A DNA stretch of 64,000 nucleotides from CAYPNP01 sp964412195 (GCA_964412195.1 CAYPNP010000003.1:124001-188000), one strand, 5' to 3'; positions 45,979 through 54,650 are shown, counted from the stretch's first letter. The notes: generated by a model from the letters alone, not told the origin. Numbers and translations: made by a program.

Positions 45979-46476
45979 TTATGGTTTTTCCAGTTTCATC
46001 AACTCTTCGATCAGGGTGGTGATGTGGGACATCTCCTCCTGGATGATCTTGTCGACTTTGCCTCGGCCCCGGTCGACGGGGACCATCTCCTTGATCCCGA
46101 CATAGAAGGCGATGGACTCCTTCTCCAGGCCGATGGCCGTCTCGAGGATCTGGGCGAGGGATGTGCCGCGCGAGATCGTCTTGCCGGGGTCCTTGTCCGC
46201 GCGGAAGACGTGCTTGTCCACCCAGGCGCGGAGATACCTCAGCGCTTCCTGCCCGGGGTCGTTCAGCGTCTTGAACATGGCGTCGCCGATGAGGGACTTC
46301 CGGAGCGCCTGGAAGGTCATCTCGTGGACGTCCTCCATCGCGGCGAGCTTCTGCAGCAACTCGTTGGCCTGCGCCCCGACGGACTGGGCGGCGGCGGCCC
46401 GGTAGAACTTCGCGCCGTTGCGCTCGAATTGCTCGGCCATTTCAAAGATCTCGTCGGCATTCAGCAAACCGCTCAT
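45979..46476 (-). CDS. Ferritin-like diiron protein (2)
   Basis: 165 aa from the inner of two tandem ATGs (46476), which gives the better spacing to GGAGG. Diiron helices: EMAEQFERNGAKFYRAAA, LAAMEDVHEMTFQALR, AIGLEKESIAFYVGIK and IIQEEMSHITTLIEELM. Lies 12 nt before ferritin-like gene 1. Confidence 0.82.
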   Translation of the reverse strand: MSGLLNADEIFEMAEQFERNGAKFYRAAAAQSVGAQANELLQKLAAMEDVHEMTFQALRKSLIGDAMFKTLNDPGQEALRYLRAWVDKHVFRADKDPGKTISRGTSLAQILETAIGLEKESIAFYVGIKEMVPVDRGRGKVDKIIQEEMSHITTLIEELMKLEKP

Positions 46477-46573
46477 CATAGCCTCCTTGTGCCAGGGTGC
46501 CGGGAACCGGCTGCCGGATCCCCTGGCCGGTTCCCGCCGCCCGAACGGGGCGGGCCGCTTCCCGGAAAGGTCT

Positions 46574-47026
46574 TCAGTTTTCGGGCTGGACAATCCGGTC
46601 GTACTCCAGCTCGAAACGCAGCTTGTGCTTGGCTTCCTCCTGGGCCAGCGCCAGCAGGGTCCGGCCAAGGGCCGGATCGGCGGCGCGATCGGCCATGTCG
46701 GTGTACAGCCGGTAGGCGGCCTTTTCCATCTTCATGGCCAGCACCAGGGCGTCCCCATAGGTCATATCCGGGGACGGATCGCCGACGACGGTGTAGTCGG
46801 CGATCTTCAGGTCGAGGATCTTCTCGCGGGAGGGCTCCAGCGCCTGCCCCGCCTTGATCTGGAGCAGCTTGGCCTTGTGGCCCAGCTCCTCCCGGGCGAA
46901 ATCCTCGAATGCCTGTTTCATCCAGGGTCGGTCCATTCTTTCGGCCAGCCCGTTGTAGAACACGGCCGAGGCGAGTTCCTTGCCGATGGCGAAGTCCAGG
47001 ATCTCGTCGACGGAGTTGAAATTCAT
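46574..47026 (-). CDS. Ferritin-like diiron protein (3)
   Basis: 150 aa. Pattern as in its neighbours: ELASAVFYNGLAERMDRPW, FAREELGHKAKLLQIKAG, ALVLAMKMEKAAYRLYTDM and ALAQEEAKHKLRFELEYD. Separated from gene 4 by 12 nt. Part of the tandem array. Confidence 0.85.
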   Translation of the reverse strand: MNFNSVDEILDFAIGKELASAVFYNGLAERMDRPWMKQAFEDFAREELGHKAKLLQIKAGQALEPSREKILDLKIADYTVVGDPSPDMTYGDALVLAMKMEKAAYRLYTDMADRAADPALGRTLLALAQEEAKHKLRFELEYDRIVQPEN

Positions 47027-47038
47027 GGCGGCCCCGGG

Positions 47039-47536
47039 CTAGTACGGCCAGAACTGGTTGTCGTTCCAAACGCTTTCCTGCAGCGCCCGGTCCAGGGAGG
47101 CCAGCAGGTGGAGGTGGGTTTTCTCCCAATCGGCCAGCCACTGGTAAATTTCCTTCTCGACGGGATCGCCGGCGGTGGTCGCGCGGTCGGAGTAGAACCG
47201 CACGGCGCGGTCTTCCATGGCCATCGCGGCCGAGATCGCCGCCGCCTCGTAGCCCGCGGCGGCCACCTTGCCGCGGATCTCCCCGCTGATGACGGCCTCG
47301 GCGAAATCCTCGCCCTTGACGTGCTTGACGGGCTCAAACTGACCGCTTTTGCCCAGGCTCTTCATCTGGCGGGAGAGGATGTCGATGTGGCTGTCCTCTT
47401 CCGCCGACATGGTCTGGAACACTTTTTTGATCGGGGCGCTGGTGGCTTCGCGGGCGTTGTGCTCGTAGAAGGCCTTGCCTTTCATTTCCAGCAGGATCGC
47501 GCCTTTGAGGATCTCCATTGCCTTCGACTTGTCCAT
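47039..47536 (-). CDS. Ferritin-like diiron protein (4), first gene of the operon
   Basis: 165 aa from ATG 47536 with GAGGAG 8 nt upstream. Helices ILLEMKGKAFYEHNARE, SAEEDSHIDILSRQMK, AMAMEDRAVRFYSDRA and WLADWEKTHLHLLASL provide the metal ligands. First of four tandem ferritin-like genes followed by flavodiiron protein and rubredoxin. Confidence 0.85.
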   Translation of the reverse strand: MDKSKAMEILKGAILLEMKGKAFYEHNAREATSAPIKKVFQTMSAEEDSHIDILSRQMKSLGKSGQFEPVKHVKGEDFAEAVISGEIRGKVAAAGYEAAAISAAMAMEDRAVRFYSDRATTAGDPVEKEIYQWLADWEKTHLHLLASLDRALQESVWNDNQFWPY

Positions 47537-47566
47537 GTGCCGTGCTCCTCTGCAAGTATTTGGGCC

Positions 47567-47596
47567 ATTATAGCAGAGGCCGGCGCGGAGAGCCAA
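47567..47596 (-). promoter_or_regulatory. Promoter of the ferritin/flavodiiron operon
   Basis: Minus-strand TTGGCT (47596-47591), 18-nt spacer, TATAAT (47572-47567); start codon 31 nt downstream. Confidence 0.65.
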
Positions 47597-47637
47597 CCGG
47601 GAATTGCGGGCCGCGGCGTGCCCGGTAATTGATGCCC

Positions 47638-47838
47638 AATGACCGATGACCGGTGAACGATGACCGGCGACGGGCCATGCCGACTGCGAAATGGCATGCC
47701 TGCTTCATCGATATCGGAGTCGGTTTTCGCAGTCGATTCCAAGATCGGTTCCTGACGGCGATACCGATGCCTCCGGTCCCGAGCCCCCAGACCCGAGCCC
47801 CCAGATCCGATGTCCGACATCCGAATTCCGATGTCCGC
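47638..47838. repeat. Word block J, D, I with an inner hairpin
   Basis: GACCGATGACCGGTGAACGA (47641-47660), an 11-bp inverted pair CGACTGCGAAA / TTTCGCAGTCG (47681-47691, 47725-47735), GAGCCCCCAGACCCGAGCCC and GATCCGATGTCCGACATCCG (47804-47823). No gene in 47537-47890. Confidence 0.8.
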
Positions 47839-47890
47839 ACCGGTTGCGGCGGAGCGGGGAATCCGCTACCATGGGGGCGGGAGCGGCACG

Positions 47891-49174
47891 ATGGAACACG
47901 ACGAGATCCTGCACTGGCTGACAGAGACCGGCGAAGCGGCGCTGGAGCAGCTCTGGCGCCGGGCCGACGAAGTCCGGCGCCGGCACGTCGGCGACGCGGT
48001 CCACCTGCGCGGGCTGGTGGAGTTCTCCAACCACTGCGCCCGGCAGTGCGGGTACTGCGGCATCCGGGCCGGCAACACCCGGCTGGCGCGCTACCGGATG
48101 AGCGCCGACGAGATCCTGGAGTGCGCCCGGCTGGCCGCCCGGCTGGGCTACGGCACGGTCGTCCTGCAGTCCGGCGAGGACCCCGGCACCCGGCGCGCCT
48201 GGATGGCGGACGTGGTCCGGCGGATCCGCGCGGAAACGGGGCTGGCGGTGACGCTCAGCCTGGGTGAGCGCAGCGACGCCGACCTGCGGGCGTGGCGCGA
48301 GGCCGGCGCCGGCCGGTACCTCCTGCGGTTCGAGACCTCCAACCCGGTTCTCTTCCGGAAGATCCACCCGCCCCGGCGCGGCCGCGGGAGCGACCGGATC
48401 GCCCTGCTGCGTCGGTTGCGAGGCCTCGGCTACGAGGTCGGCAGCGGGGCCATGATCGGTATCCCCGGCCAGACGTACGGTGACCTCGCCCGGGACCTCG
48501 AGCTGTTCAGGGAGCTGGACCTGGACATGATCGGAGTCGGGCCGTTCCTCCCTCATCCTGCTACGCCTCTGGGTCAACCAGAGGACGCGGGGACGGGGGG
48601 ACGGGGAGACGGGGGGACGAGCCGGATCGAACATCGAACATCGAACATTGAACATCGAACATCGAACTCAATCCGCGATCCGCACTCCGCAAACCGGGAA
48701 CTCACCACAAAGGCACAAAGAACACAAAGACAAGATTGGGATTCCAATTCGAAATCCGCGATCCGCAATCCGAGATCCGATGTCCGAGATCCGATGTCCG
48801 AAGATCGCACTCCGCATTCCGCACTCCGCACTCCGCATGATTCCGAACAGGTTCCCAACTCGGAATTGATGACCTACAAGGTGGTGGCGCTGGCCCGGCT
48901 GATCTGTCCGGACGCCAACATCCCCAGCACCACGGCGCTGGCCACGGTCAACCGGGAGTCCGGACGCGAGCTGGGTCTGCAGCGGGGCGCCAATGTCGTC
49001 ATGCCCAACCTGACGCCGCCGCGCTACCGGGCCGGTTACGAAATCTACCCGGCCAAGGCCTGCCTCCAGGAAACGCCGGAGCAATGCCACGGCTGCCTGC
49101 TGGCGCGCATCGCGTCCATCGGCCGGACCGTGGGCGAGGGGCCGGGGGAGTCTCCCCGATTCAGGAAGCGGTGA
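47891..49174 (+). CDS. hydE: HydE-like radical SAM [FeFe]-hydrogenase maturase, interrupted by an in-frame repeat insertion
   Basis: 427 aa from ATG 47891. Radical SAM cluster motif CARQCGYCGIR (Cys near 49, 53, 56), LQSGEDPGTRRAW, LSLGERSDADLRAW, LRFETSNPVLFRKIHPPRRG, GIPGQTYGDLARDLEL and, near the end, PDANIPSTTALATVN, GANVVMPNLTP and YEIYPAKAC, all as in HydE. Between PFLPHPATPLG and ELMTYKVVALARL the family has a loop of about ten residues; here there are about 95 (roughly 231-317 are pure word-repeat translation). The frame is intact and without stops. No HydF/HydG or hydrogenase is in the window. Whether the product folds is unknown. Confidence 0.85.
   Translation: MEHDEILHWLTETGEAALEQLWRRADEVRRRHVGDAVHLRGLVEFSNHCARQCGYCGIRAGNTRLARYRMSADEILECARLAARLGYGTVVLQSGEDPGTRRAWMADVVRRIRAETGLAVTLSLGERSDADLRAWREAGAGRYLLRFETSNPVLFRKIHPPRRGRGSDRIALLRRLRGLGYEVGSGAMIGIPGQTYGDLARDLELFRELDLDMIGVGPFLPHPATPLGQPEDAGTGGRGDGGTSRIEHRTSNIEHRTSNSIRDPHSANRELTTKAQRTQRQDWDSNSKSAIRNPRSDVRDPMSEDRTPHSALRTPHDSEQVPNSELMTYKVVALARLICPDANIPSTTALATVNRESGRELGLQRGANVVMPNLTPPRYRAGYEIYPAKACLQETPEQCHGCLLARIASIGRTVGEGPGESPRFRKR
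48584..48840 (+). repeat. Multi-family word block inserted in the hydE coding sequence
   Basis: Families in order: N (GGACGGGGGGACGGGG), H (ATCGAACATCGAACATTG), A/F-like (ATCCGCGATCCGCACTCCGC), O (CACAAAGGCACAAAGAACAC), A/I (GATCCGCAATCCGAGATCCG, GATGTCCGAGATCCGATG) and M (CACTCCGCATTCCGCACTCC). 48807-48838 is identical over 32 nt to 61676-61707. 48687-48734 is inverted at 49274-49321 (45 of 48 identical). Confidence 0.9.
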
Positions 49175-49204
49175 GACACTGGATCGTCTCTCTCGTGTGA
49201 ATTG

Positions 49205-49321
49205 ATTCAATTGCGGATTGCGGATTGCGAATTGAACGGATTGCGGATTTCGGATTGCGGATTGAAACCTAGGCTTGTCTTTGTGTCCTTTGTGCCTTCG
49301 TGGTGAGTTCCCGGCTTGCGG
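49205..49321. repeat. Families A and O downstream of hydE
   Basis: ATTGCGGATTGCGGATTGCG words (49210-49266), then CTTTGTGTCCTTTGTGCCTT (49279-49298). Ends in GCTTGAGG, which supplies the ribosome-binding site of the next gene. Confidence 0.85.
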
Positions 49322-49335
49322 CTTGAGGTTTTCCA

Positions 49336-50211
49336 GTGATCTGGCTGCCGCTGGCGCTTCTGTGCGCCTTCTCCCTGGCCACCAGCGACGCCCTGGTGAA
49401 GAAGTTGTTCCCGAGCCGGGACGCCGTCGCCGTGGCCTGGCTGCGCCTGTTGCCGGGGATTCCGCTGCTCTGGACCCTGGTGGCGCTGCATCGACCGCCG
49501 GTGCCCGGACCTGACTTCTACTGGGCCACCGCCCTCGCCGTGCCGCTGGACACCTTCGCGCTGGTCCTCTACATCCGGGCAATCCAGTCCTCGCCGCTGA
49601 GCCTGACCCTGCCGCTGCTCGCATTAACTCCGGCGCTGCTCCTGGTCATCCCCGCCGCGCTCCTGGGGGAACGGCTCTCTCCCGCCGGCGCCGCGGGCGT
49701 CCTGCTGATCAGCCTGGGCTGCTACGCCCTGAACATCGGCTCGGCCCGCTGCGGATTGCTCGAGCCGCTGCGGGCGCTGGCACGCGAGAAGGGCGCCCGG
49801 CTCATGCTGGCGGTGGCGGTGATCTACGGCTGCACCTCCACCCTGGGCAAGATCGGCGTCACCGCGGCCAGCCCGCTGCTCTTCGGCGCGGCCTACTTCA
49901 CCGCCATGGGCGCGCTGGTGACGCCGTTCGCGCTGGCGGGAAGGCGGCGGGCCGCCCTGGCGGCGGTCCGGCAGGAGCTGGGGACGTCGCGGGCGCTGCT
50001 ACCCGGCCTGGCGTACGGCGCCATGATCGTGTTCCACATGTTGGCGCTGAGCCTGGCCCCGGTGGCCTACATGATCGCGGTCAAGCGGCTCAGCCTGCTG
50101 ATCGGGGTCCTGTACGGCCGCTTCCTGTTCGGCGAGGGGCGCTTCCGCGAACGGATCGCCGGCGCGGTACTGATGCTCGCCGGCGTCCTGCTCATCGGCC
50201 TCTTCCCCTGA
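49336..50211 (+). CDS. EamA/DMT-superfamily transporter
   Basis: 291 aa from GTG 49336, supported by GAGG 7 nt upstream. Ten predicted membrane helices in two EamA halves: LPLALLCAFSLATSDALVKK at the start and MLAVAVIYGCTSTLGKIGV for the second half, ending LMLAGVLLIGLFP. Family members export metabolites or amino acids; substrate unknown. Its upstream region is word-repeat DNA. Confidence 0.85.
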   Translation: MIWLPLALLCAFSLATSDALVKKLFPSRDAVAVAWLRLLPGIPLLWTLVALHRPPVPGPDFYWATALAVPLDTFALVLYIRAIQSSPLSLTLPLLALTPALLLVIPAALLGERLSPAGAAGVLLISLGCYALNIGSARCGLLEPLRALAREKGARLMLAVAVIYGCTSTLGKIGVTAASPLLFGAAYFTAMGALVTPFALAGRRRAALAAVRQELGTSRALLPGLAYGAMIVFHMLALSLAPVAYMIAVKRLSLLIGVLYGRFLFGEGRFRERIAGAVLMLAGVLLIGLFP

Positions 50212-50241
50212 CGCCGACCGCCTTCGGGCAGCGCGGCACCC

Positions 50242-51615
50242 CTAGCCCCGTCGCGGCCGGAATCCGTACTTCTCCATCTTGTAGCGCAGGTTCTTCTCGC
50301 TGATGCCCAGCGTCTCGGCGGCCCGGGTCTGGACCTGGCCGGCGTCCTCCAGCGCCTGCCGGATGCGGGCCTTCTCCAGGGCCTCCACGGCCTCCGGCAG
50401 GGGCATCTGCCGGATCTGCTCCTCCAGCGCATCGCCCGCCGCCGGCTTCAGACCGGGGAAATCCTCCGGCTGCAGCAGGGAGGAACGGGTCAGCACCATC
50501 GCCCGCTCGACCAGGTTCTCCAGCTCGCGGACGTTGCCGGGGAAGTCGAATCCCATCAGCAGGTGGAGGGCGTCCCGGCTGATGCCCGTGACCGGGCCGG
50601 GGGCGCTGCGGGCGTACTTGCGGATGAAATGGTCCACCAGGGCGGGGATGTCTTCCTTGCGCTCCCGCAGCGGGGGCAGGGCCAGGGTGATGATGTTCAG
50701 GCGGTAATACAGGTCGCTGCGGAAGCGGCCCTCGGCGGCCAGGCGGGCCAGGTCCTGGTTGGTGGCGGTGATGAGGCGGAAGTCCGCCGGGATGTCCTGG
50801 TTGCTGCCGAGGCGCTGTATGATCCGCTCCTGGAGCACCCGCAGCAGCTTGACCTGCAGCCCGGCGGAGATCTCGCCGACCTCGTCCAGGAACAGCGTCC
50901 CCCCGGCGGCTTCCTCGAAACGCCCGATCCGGCGGCGGTCGGCGCCGGTGAACGCCCCCCTTTCGTGGCCGAAGAGCTCGCTTTCCAGCAGATTCTCGTT
51001 GAGGGCGGCGCAGTTCACCGCCACCATCCGGCCGCCGGCGCGGGCCGAGGCCTGGTGGATCGCCCGGGCCACCAGCTCCTTGCCGGTACCGCTCTCGCCC
51101 AGGATCAGGACGGTCGCGCTGGATTGGGCCGCCCGCAGGGCCAGGTTGACCAGCTCCTCCATGGCGTGGCTCTGGAAGAGGATCCCATCGAAACCGGCGC
51201 GGGGGGCGAGCTGCTCCTTGAGGCGGACGTTTTCCTCCAGGATGGTCTTCTGGCGGAGCAGGTTGCGGACCTTGATCTCCACCTCGTCCAGGTCGAGGGG
51301 CTTGGTCAGGTAGTCGGCGGCGCCCTTCTTCATGATCTCCACGGCCCGCTGCACCGAGCTGAAGGCGGTGAACAGCACGAAGGGAGTCTGTGGGTACTCA
51401 TGACGGACGAACTCGAGGATCTCCTCGCCGGTCCCGTCCCCCAAGCGGAAGTCCGAGAGCACCAGGTCGGTCCGCTCCTCCTTCAGCTGAGCCTTGGCTT
51501 CGGCCACGGAGGCGGCGCCGCGGGCCCGGTAGCCCAGGTCGCGCAGGTGATCCACCAGCAGTCCGCGCTGGTTCGCTTCATCGTCCACCACGAGCAGGTT
51601 GAAGTCGCTTTCCAT
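50242..51615 (-). CDS. NtrC-family sigma54-dependent response regulator
   Basis: 457 aa. Receiver domain at 1-120 (LVVDDEANQRG; phospho-acceptor Asp in LVLSDFRLGDG). AAA+ domain at ~140-375 with GESGTGKE Walker A, the sigma54-contact GAFTGA loop and LFLDEVGEIS. A C-terminal Fis-type helix-turn-helix (AAETLGISEKNLRYKMEKYG) follows. Starts 6 nt after the histidine kinase gene. The two sigma54 promoters at 54.3 and 54.6 kb are its likely targets. Confidence 0.95.
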   Translation of the reverse strand: MESDFNLLVVDDEANQRGLLVDHLRDLGYRARGAASVAEAKAQLKEERTDLVLSDFRLGDGTGEEILEFVRHEYPQTPFVLFTAFSSVQRAVEIMKKGAADYLTKPLDLDEVEIKVRNLLRQKTILEENVRLKEQLAPRAGFDGILFQSHAMEELVNLALRAAQSSATVLILGESGTGKELVARAIHQASARAGGRMVAVNCAALNENLLESELFGHERGAFTGADRRRIGRFEEAAGGTLFLDEVGEISAGLQVKLLRVLQERIIQRLGSNQDIPADFRLITATNQDLARLAAEGRFRSDLYYRLNIITLALPPLRERKEDIPALVDHFIRKYARSAPGPVTGISRDALHLLMGFDFPGNVRELENLVERAMVLTRSSLLQPEDFPGLKPAAGDALEEQIRQMPLPEAVEALEKARIRQALEDAGQVQTRAAETLGISEKNLRYKMEKYGFRPRRG

Positions 51616-51621
51616 CCGGAA

Positions 51622-53718
51622 CTATCCTTCTCCGTCGATTTGAGTCGCCGGCGCCGCCGGAGTTCTTTCTCCGGGCGGATCCTCCAGGAGGTCGGAGGCA
51701 GGGACCGTCACCGTGACCACGGCCCCGCCGCCGGGCCGGTTGGCCAGGGCCAGCTGCCAGCCGTGGGCCTTCAAGATTTCCGCACTCAGGCTCAGACCGA
51801 GCCCCGTCCCCTGGCGGCGCGTGGTGTAGAACGGTTCCAGGGCCCGCTGCAGCGCCTCGGGGGTGAACCCCGGCCCCGTGTCGGCCACCTCCAGACGCAG
51901 GCGGCTGTCTTCCCTCACCCACCCCAGGGTGATCTCGCCGCCGCCGTCGAGGTTGTCGATGGCGTTCTGAACGAGGTTGATCAGCACCCGGAAGAGCTGG
52001 TCCTCGTCGGCTGAAAGTCGCAAGGAAACCTCCGCCGATTCCACCTGGAGGCGGATCCCGAGGCGTTCTGCAGTTTCGATGAACATCGCCCGGACGCGCT
52101 CCAGCAGGGGCGGAAGCGCCACCGGCTCCCGGTGGAGCTGGACCGGCCGGGCGTAGATCAGGAGGTCCTCCACCAGCCGGTTGAGCCGGCGGGACTCCTC
52201 GTCCAGGACCGCCAGGGCGTTGCGGTTCCGCTCGTCCGCCACCGGATCCAGCCGCCGGCGCAACGTCTGCACCGACATGGAAAGGGCGTTGAGCGGGTTG
52301 CGGATCTCGTGGGCCACCGCCGCCACCAGCCGGCCGAGCGCCGCCAGGTGCTCCTCCCGGTGGCTTCTGTTTTCCAGCGCCTTCTGGCGGGTGACGTCCC
52401 GCAGCAGCAGCAGGCGCGCCGGCGGACCTCCGGGTTCTTCCGGGAACGCCTGGCAGCTGGCCAGGAAGAGCCGGTCCCGCCAGGACAGGTAGACCGCCTC
52501 CGCCGGCGCCGCGGCGTCCTCCGACCGGCAGTCTTCCAAGGCGCCGGTCAGGGCGTGCGGCAGGGCGTCGCCGGCGCGGAGGCCCAGCTCGGACTCGGCC
52601 CGCGGGTTGGCCCGGAGGATGCGCCCGGTCTCATCGACCACCAGCAGGGACTCCACCATCCGCTGGGTGATCCGGTCGGACATGGACAGGCTGCGGGCGT
52701 AGCGCGAGCGCAGGAACCGGTAGTTCTGGGCCGTGAAAATCAGGCCGAAGAGGATCCCGCCGCCGAGCAGGAGCGCCAGGCTCATCCCGGCGTCCCGCCA
52801 GGCCAGCTCCCGCAGCCGGTCGTGGTAAAACGTGAGGTCCACGCCCACCCGGAACAGCGCCCGGTACCCCTCCTCCAGCTCGAACGGCACCGCCCCTTCC
52901 AGCACCTCCCGGCCGCGATGGGTGGTGAAGCGGAAGGTCCGGCGGTTTTCGGCGAAAGCCTCGCGAAGCTCGGGCACGCTGCCGATGGAGGCGACCTCCT
53001 CCACGCCCGGGGTGGCGCTGATGGGGCCGTCCTCGTCCTGGATGACCGCGTAGACGATGGAAGGGTTGCCGGCCAGGCGGGCCAGGGCCGGGCCCAGGCC
53101 GACCCGCTGCCGGTAGCGGTCGAGCTGCTCCGCCGGGGCAGTCACGACGATGGCGCCACCGCCCGGCCGCGCCACGGCGACGGCGAACCGGCGGCCTCCT
53201 CCGAACCGGGCTTCGCGAAAACCGATGACCAGGTCCGGGACGGTCCCGTCCAGGATGGGGCCGAGGATGTTCCGCCGCTCGGCCGTTTCCTCGCCGGATC
53301 CCGCGGGCGGGGGATCTCCGCTGGACAGGACGCGTCGGCCGTCCCGGTCGAAGAGATGAATCCGCTGGAGGTCGAACCGGGCCGCGACCGCTCCCAGCCG
53401 GGAGGCGGACAGGGGGCCTTCCCCGTCGAGGTGGGCGACGAAGCGGGCGGAAGCGAGCAGCCGGCGGGCGATCTCTTCCTGCAGCGCGTCGTAGGCGCCC
53501 AGGGAGGCCGTGGCGCTTTGGATCAGGGGCTCGGTCAGAACGGCCACGTTGTCCTGGAGGAGCCGCCGCAGTTCCCGCTCCGTGTTGCGGTAGTCGGAAT
53601 ACCCGTTCCAGGCCAGCAGCAGGGCGAGCGCCAGAAGGCCGGCCGAGGGGAGGATCCACCCGGCCGGGCGGGAGCCGTTCCCCCGCGGCGTCAGTGGGCG
53701 CTGGGTTCGGGCTGCCAT
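51622..53718 (-). CDS. Membrane sensor histidine kinase
   Basis: 698 aa from ATG 53718; the same frame is open further upstream but overlaps the exported protein's gene, so I take the ATG that follows it. First membrane helix at ~21-40 (ILPSAGLLALALLLAW), a ~260-residue extracytoplasmic Cache-like sensor, a second helix (LALLLGGGILFGLIF), a PAS-type domain (MVESLLVVDETGRILRANPR), HisKA (VAHEIRNPLNALS) and HATPase (NLVQNAIDNL, VADTGPGF, GTGLGLSLS). Overlaps the upstream gene by 28 nt and precedes the response regulator by 6 nt. Confidence 0.93.
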   Translation of the reverse strand: MAARTQRPLTPRGNGSRPAGWILPSAGLLALALLLAWNGYSDYRNTERELRRLLQDNVAVLTEPLIQSATASLGAYDALQEEIARRLLASARFVAHLDGEGPLSASRLGAVAARFDLQRIHLFDRDGRRVLSSGDPPPAGSGEETAERRNILGPILDGTVPDLVIGFREARFGGGRRFAVAVARPGGGAIVVTAPAEQLDRYRQRVGLGPALARLAGNPSIVYAVIQDEDGPISATPGVEEVASIGSVPELREAFAENRRTFRFTTHRGREVLEGAVPFELEEGYRALFRVGVDLTFYHDRLRELAWRDAGMSLALLLGGGILFGLIFTAQNYRFLRSRYARSLSMSDRITQRMVESLLVVDETGRILRANPRAESELGLRAGDALPHALTGALEDCRSEDAAAPAEAVYLSWRDRLFLASCQAFPEEPGGPPARLLLLRDVTRQKALENRSHREEHLAALGRLVAAVAHEIRNPLNALSMSVQTLRRRLDPVADERNRNALAVLDEESRRLNRLVEDLLIYARPVQLHREPVALPPLLERVRAMFIETAERLGIRLQVESAEVSLRLSADEDQLFRVLINLVQNAIDNLDGGGEITLGWVREDSRLRLEVADTGPGFTPEALQRALEPFYTTRRQGTGLGLSLSAEILKAHGWQLALANRPGGGAVVTVTVPASDLLEDPPGERTPAAPATQIDGEG

Positions 53719-54284
53719 CGGATGGTTTCCGGGATCGAGTAGTCCGCGGGGAGGTCGGCCTTGCCGAGGCCGGCTTGCAGCAGCTTGCCCTCCAGGCGCA
53801 GGTTCTGGCCGCCGCCCTGGAGCAGGTACCACCGGATCAGGCTGCCGCCCGTGCGGGACCAGGTGAAGAAGATGGTCAGCCGCCGGCCGTCCTCGAGGGA
53901 GTACTGGGCCGGGGCAGACACGGGGAACTTGCCGTCCAGTTCCTTCTGCTGCTCCTTGGGAAGGCCGGGAATGTCCGACGCTTTCCTGACCAGCCGGGTT
54001 TCCGAATCCGGCGGCAGGCGGAGGGCCGTGTTCATGCTGCCACGGAGGGATTCCGCAAGCTTCTGGAGCTGGCGCTGCTGGTGGCGGGCCTGGAACCGGT
54101 CGTCGATGCCGTCGCCGTCCTGGTCCACGTAAGGCTGGGAGTCCCAGCCGCCCCGGTACTGCCCCCCGCCGTGCGAACCGCCCCCCCCGCCCCCGCCCCC
54201 GCGGCGCCCCTGGCCCGGAAGGTCCGCCACGGCCGTCCCGAGCAGGGCCACCATCACCAGGATTTGAGGGAAACTTCGTCTCAT
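53691..54284 (-). CDS. Exported Gly-rich protein, first gene of the sigma54 two-component operon
   Basis: 197 aa from the inner of two ATGs (54284), with GGGAGG upstream. Signal peptide (FPQILVMVALLGTAVADL), a glycine run, a calcium-loop-like DQDGDGIDDRF, a helix (HQQRQLQKLAESLRGSM) and a C-terminal beta part (RRLTIFFTWSRTGGSLIRWY). No family recognised. In the ZraP-ZraSR system a periplasmic protein modulates a sigma54 two-component system; an analogous role here is inference. Confidence 0.7.
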   Translation of the reverse strand: MRRSFPQILVMVALLGTAVADLPGQGRRGGGGGGGGSHGGGQYRGGWDSQPYVDQDGDGIDDRFQARHQQRQLQKLAESLRGSMNTALRLPPDSETRLVRKASDIPGLPKEQQKELDGKFPVSAPAQYSLEDGRRLTIFFTWSRTGGSLIRWYLLQGGGQNLRLEGKLLQAGLGKADLPADYSIPETIRWQPEPSAH

Positions 54285-54315
54285 CATGCCTCCCCGATCT
54301 TACCATTGAATGGAT

Positions 54316-54332
54316 TCGCAATAAAGGTGCCA
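54316..54332 (-). promoter_or_regulatory. Sigma54 promoter of the two-component operon
   Basis: Minus-strand TGGCACCTTTATTGCGA keeps GG and GC exactly 10 nt apart and matches the -24/-12 consensus closely; start codon 32 nt downstream. Confidence 0.82.
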
Positions 54333-54440
54333 GTCTGGAGTCCATCCGCGCCGCCGGTGCGCGACGGCGGAAATCCCCGTCCGGCGGAAGGTTCGGCGGG
54401 GGCGGTCGGGCGCTGGAGGACCTACGGCGGGTTCCGTTTC

Positions 54441-54557
54441 GGCAAAATGGACGAATGCGGGGGGCAGAAAAGTCGAATTTTCATCTCATTTAAAATCAAT
54501 TAAATACGGGGTTGATGCGGGCGAACGCACGGTCGCCGTGCGATTTTGCCCCCCGAT
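54441..54557. promoter_or_regulatory. Candidate enhancer region between the divergent sigma54 promoters
   Basis: GGCAAAAT (54441-54448), CGGGGGGCAGAAAA (54458-54471) and the inverted ATTTTGCCCCCCG (54543-54555) share a GGCAAAA-like core about 70-200 nt from either promoter, where an NtrC-type activator would bind. Otherwise 54285-54691 holds only the promoters. Confidence 0.35.
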
Positions 54558-54633
54558 CCGGCCTCTATCGGGCGATGGCGCAACTAACTCGTATATTTCT
54601 AAATTTCAATGAATTAAGTTGTATATGACAGAT

Positions 54634-54650
54634 TGGCACGGGCGGTGCAA
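54634..54650 (+). promoter_or_regulatory. Sigma54 promoter of the secreted-protein operon
   Basis: TGGCACGGGCGGTGCAA with GG (54635-54636) and GC (54647-54648) separated by 10 nt; the start codon is 42 nt downstream. Confidence 0.82.

Noticed and set aside
48584..48840. hydE insertion as an intein or group II intron
   Set aside because: At under 90 codons it lacks intein splice motifs and terminal Cys/Ser and Asn residues; too short and without domain V-like structure for a group II intron.
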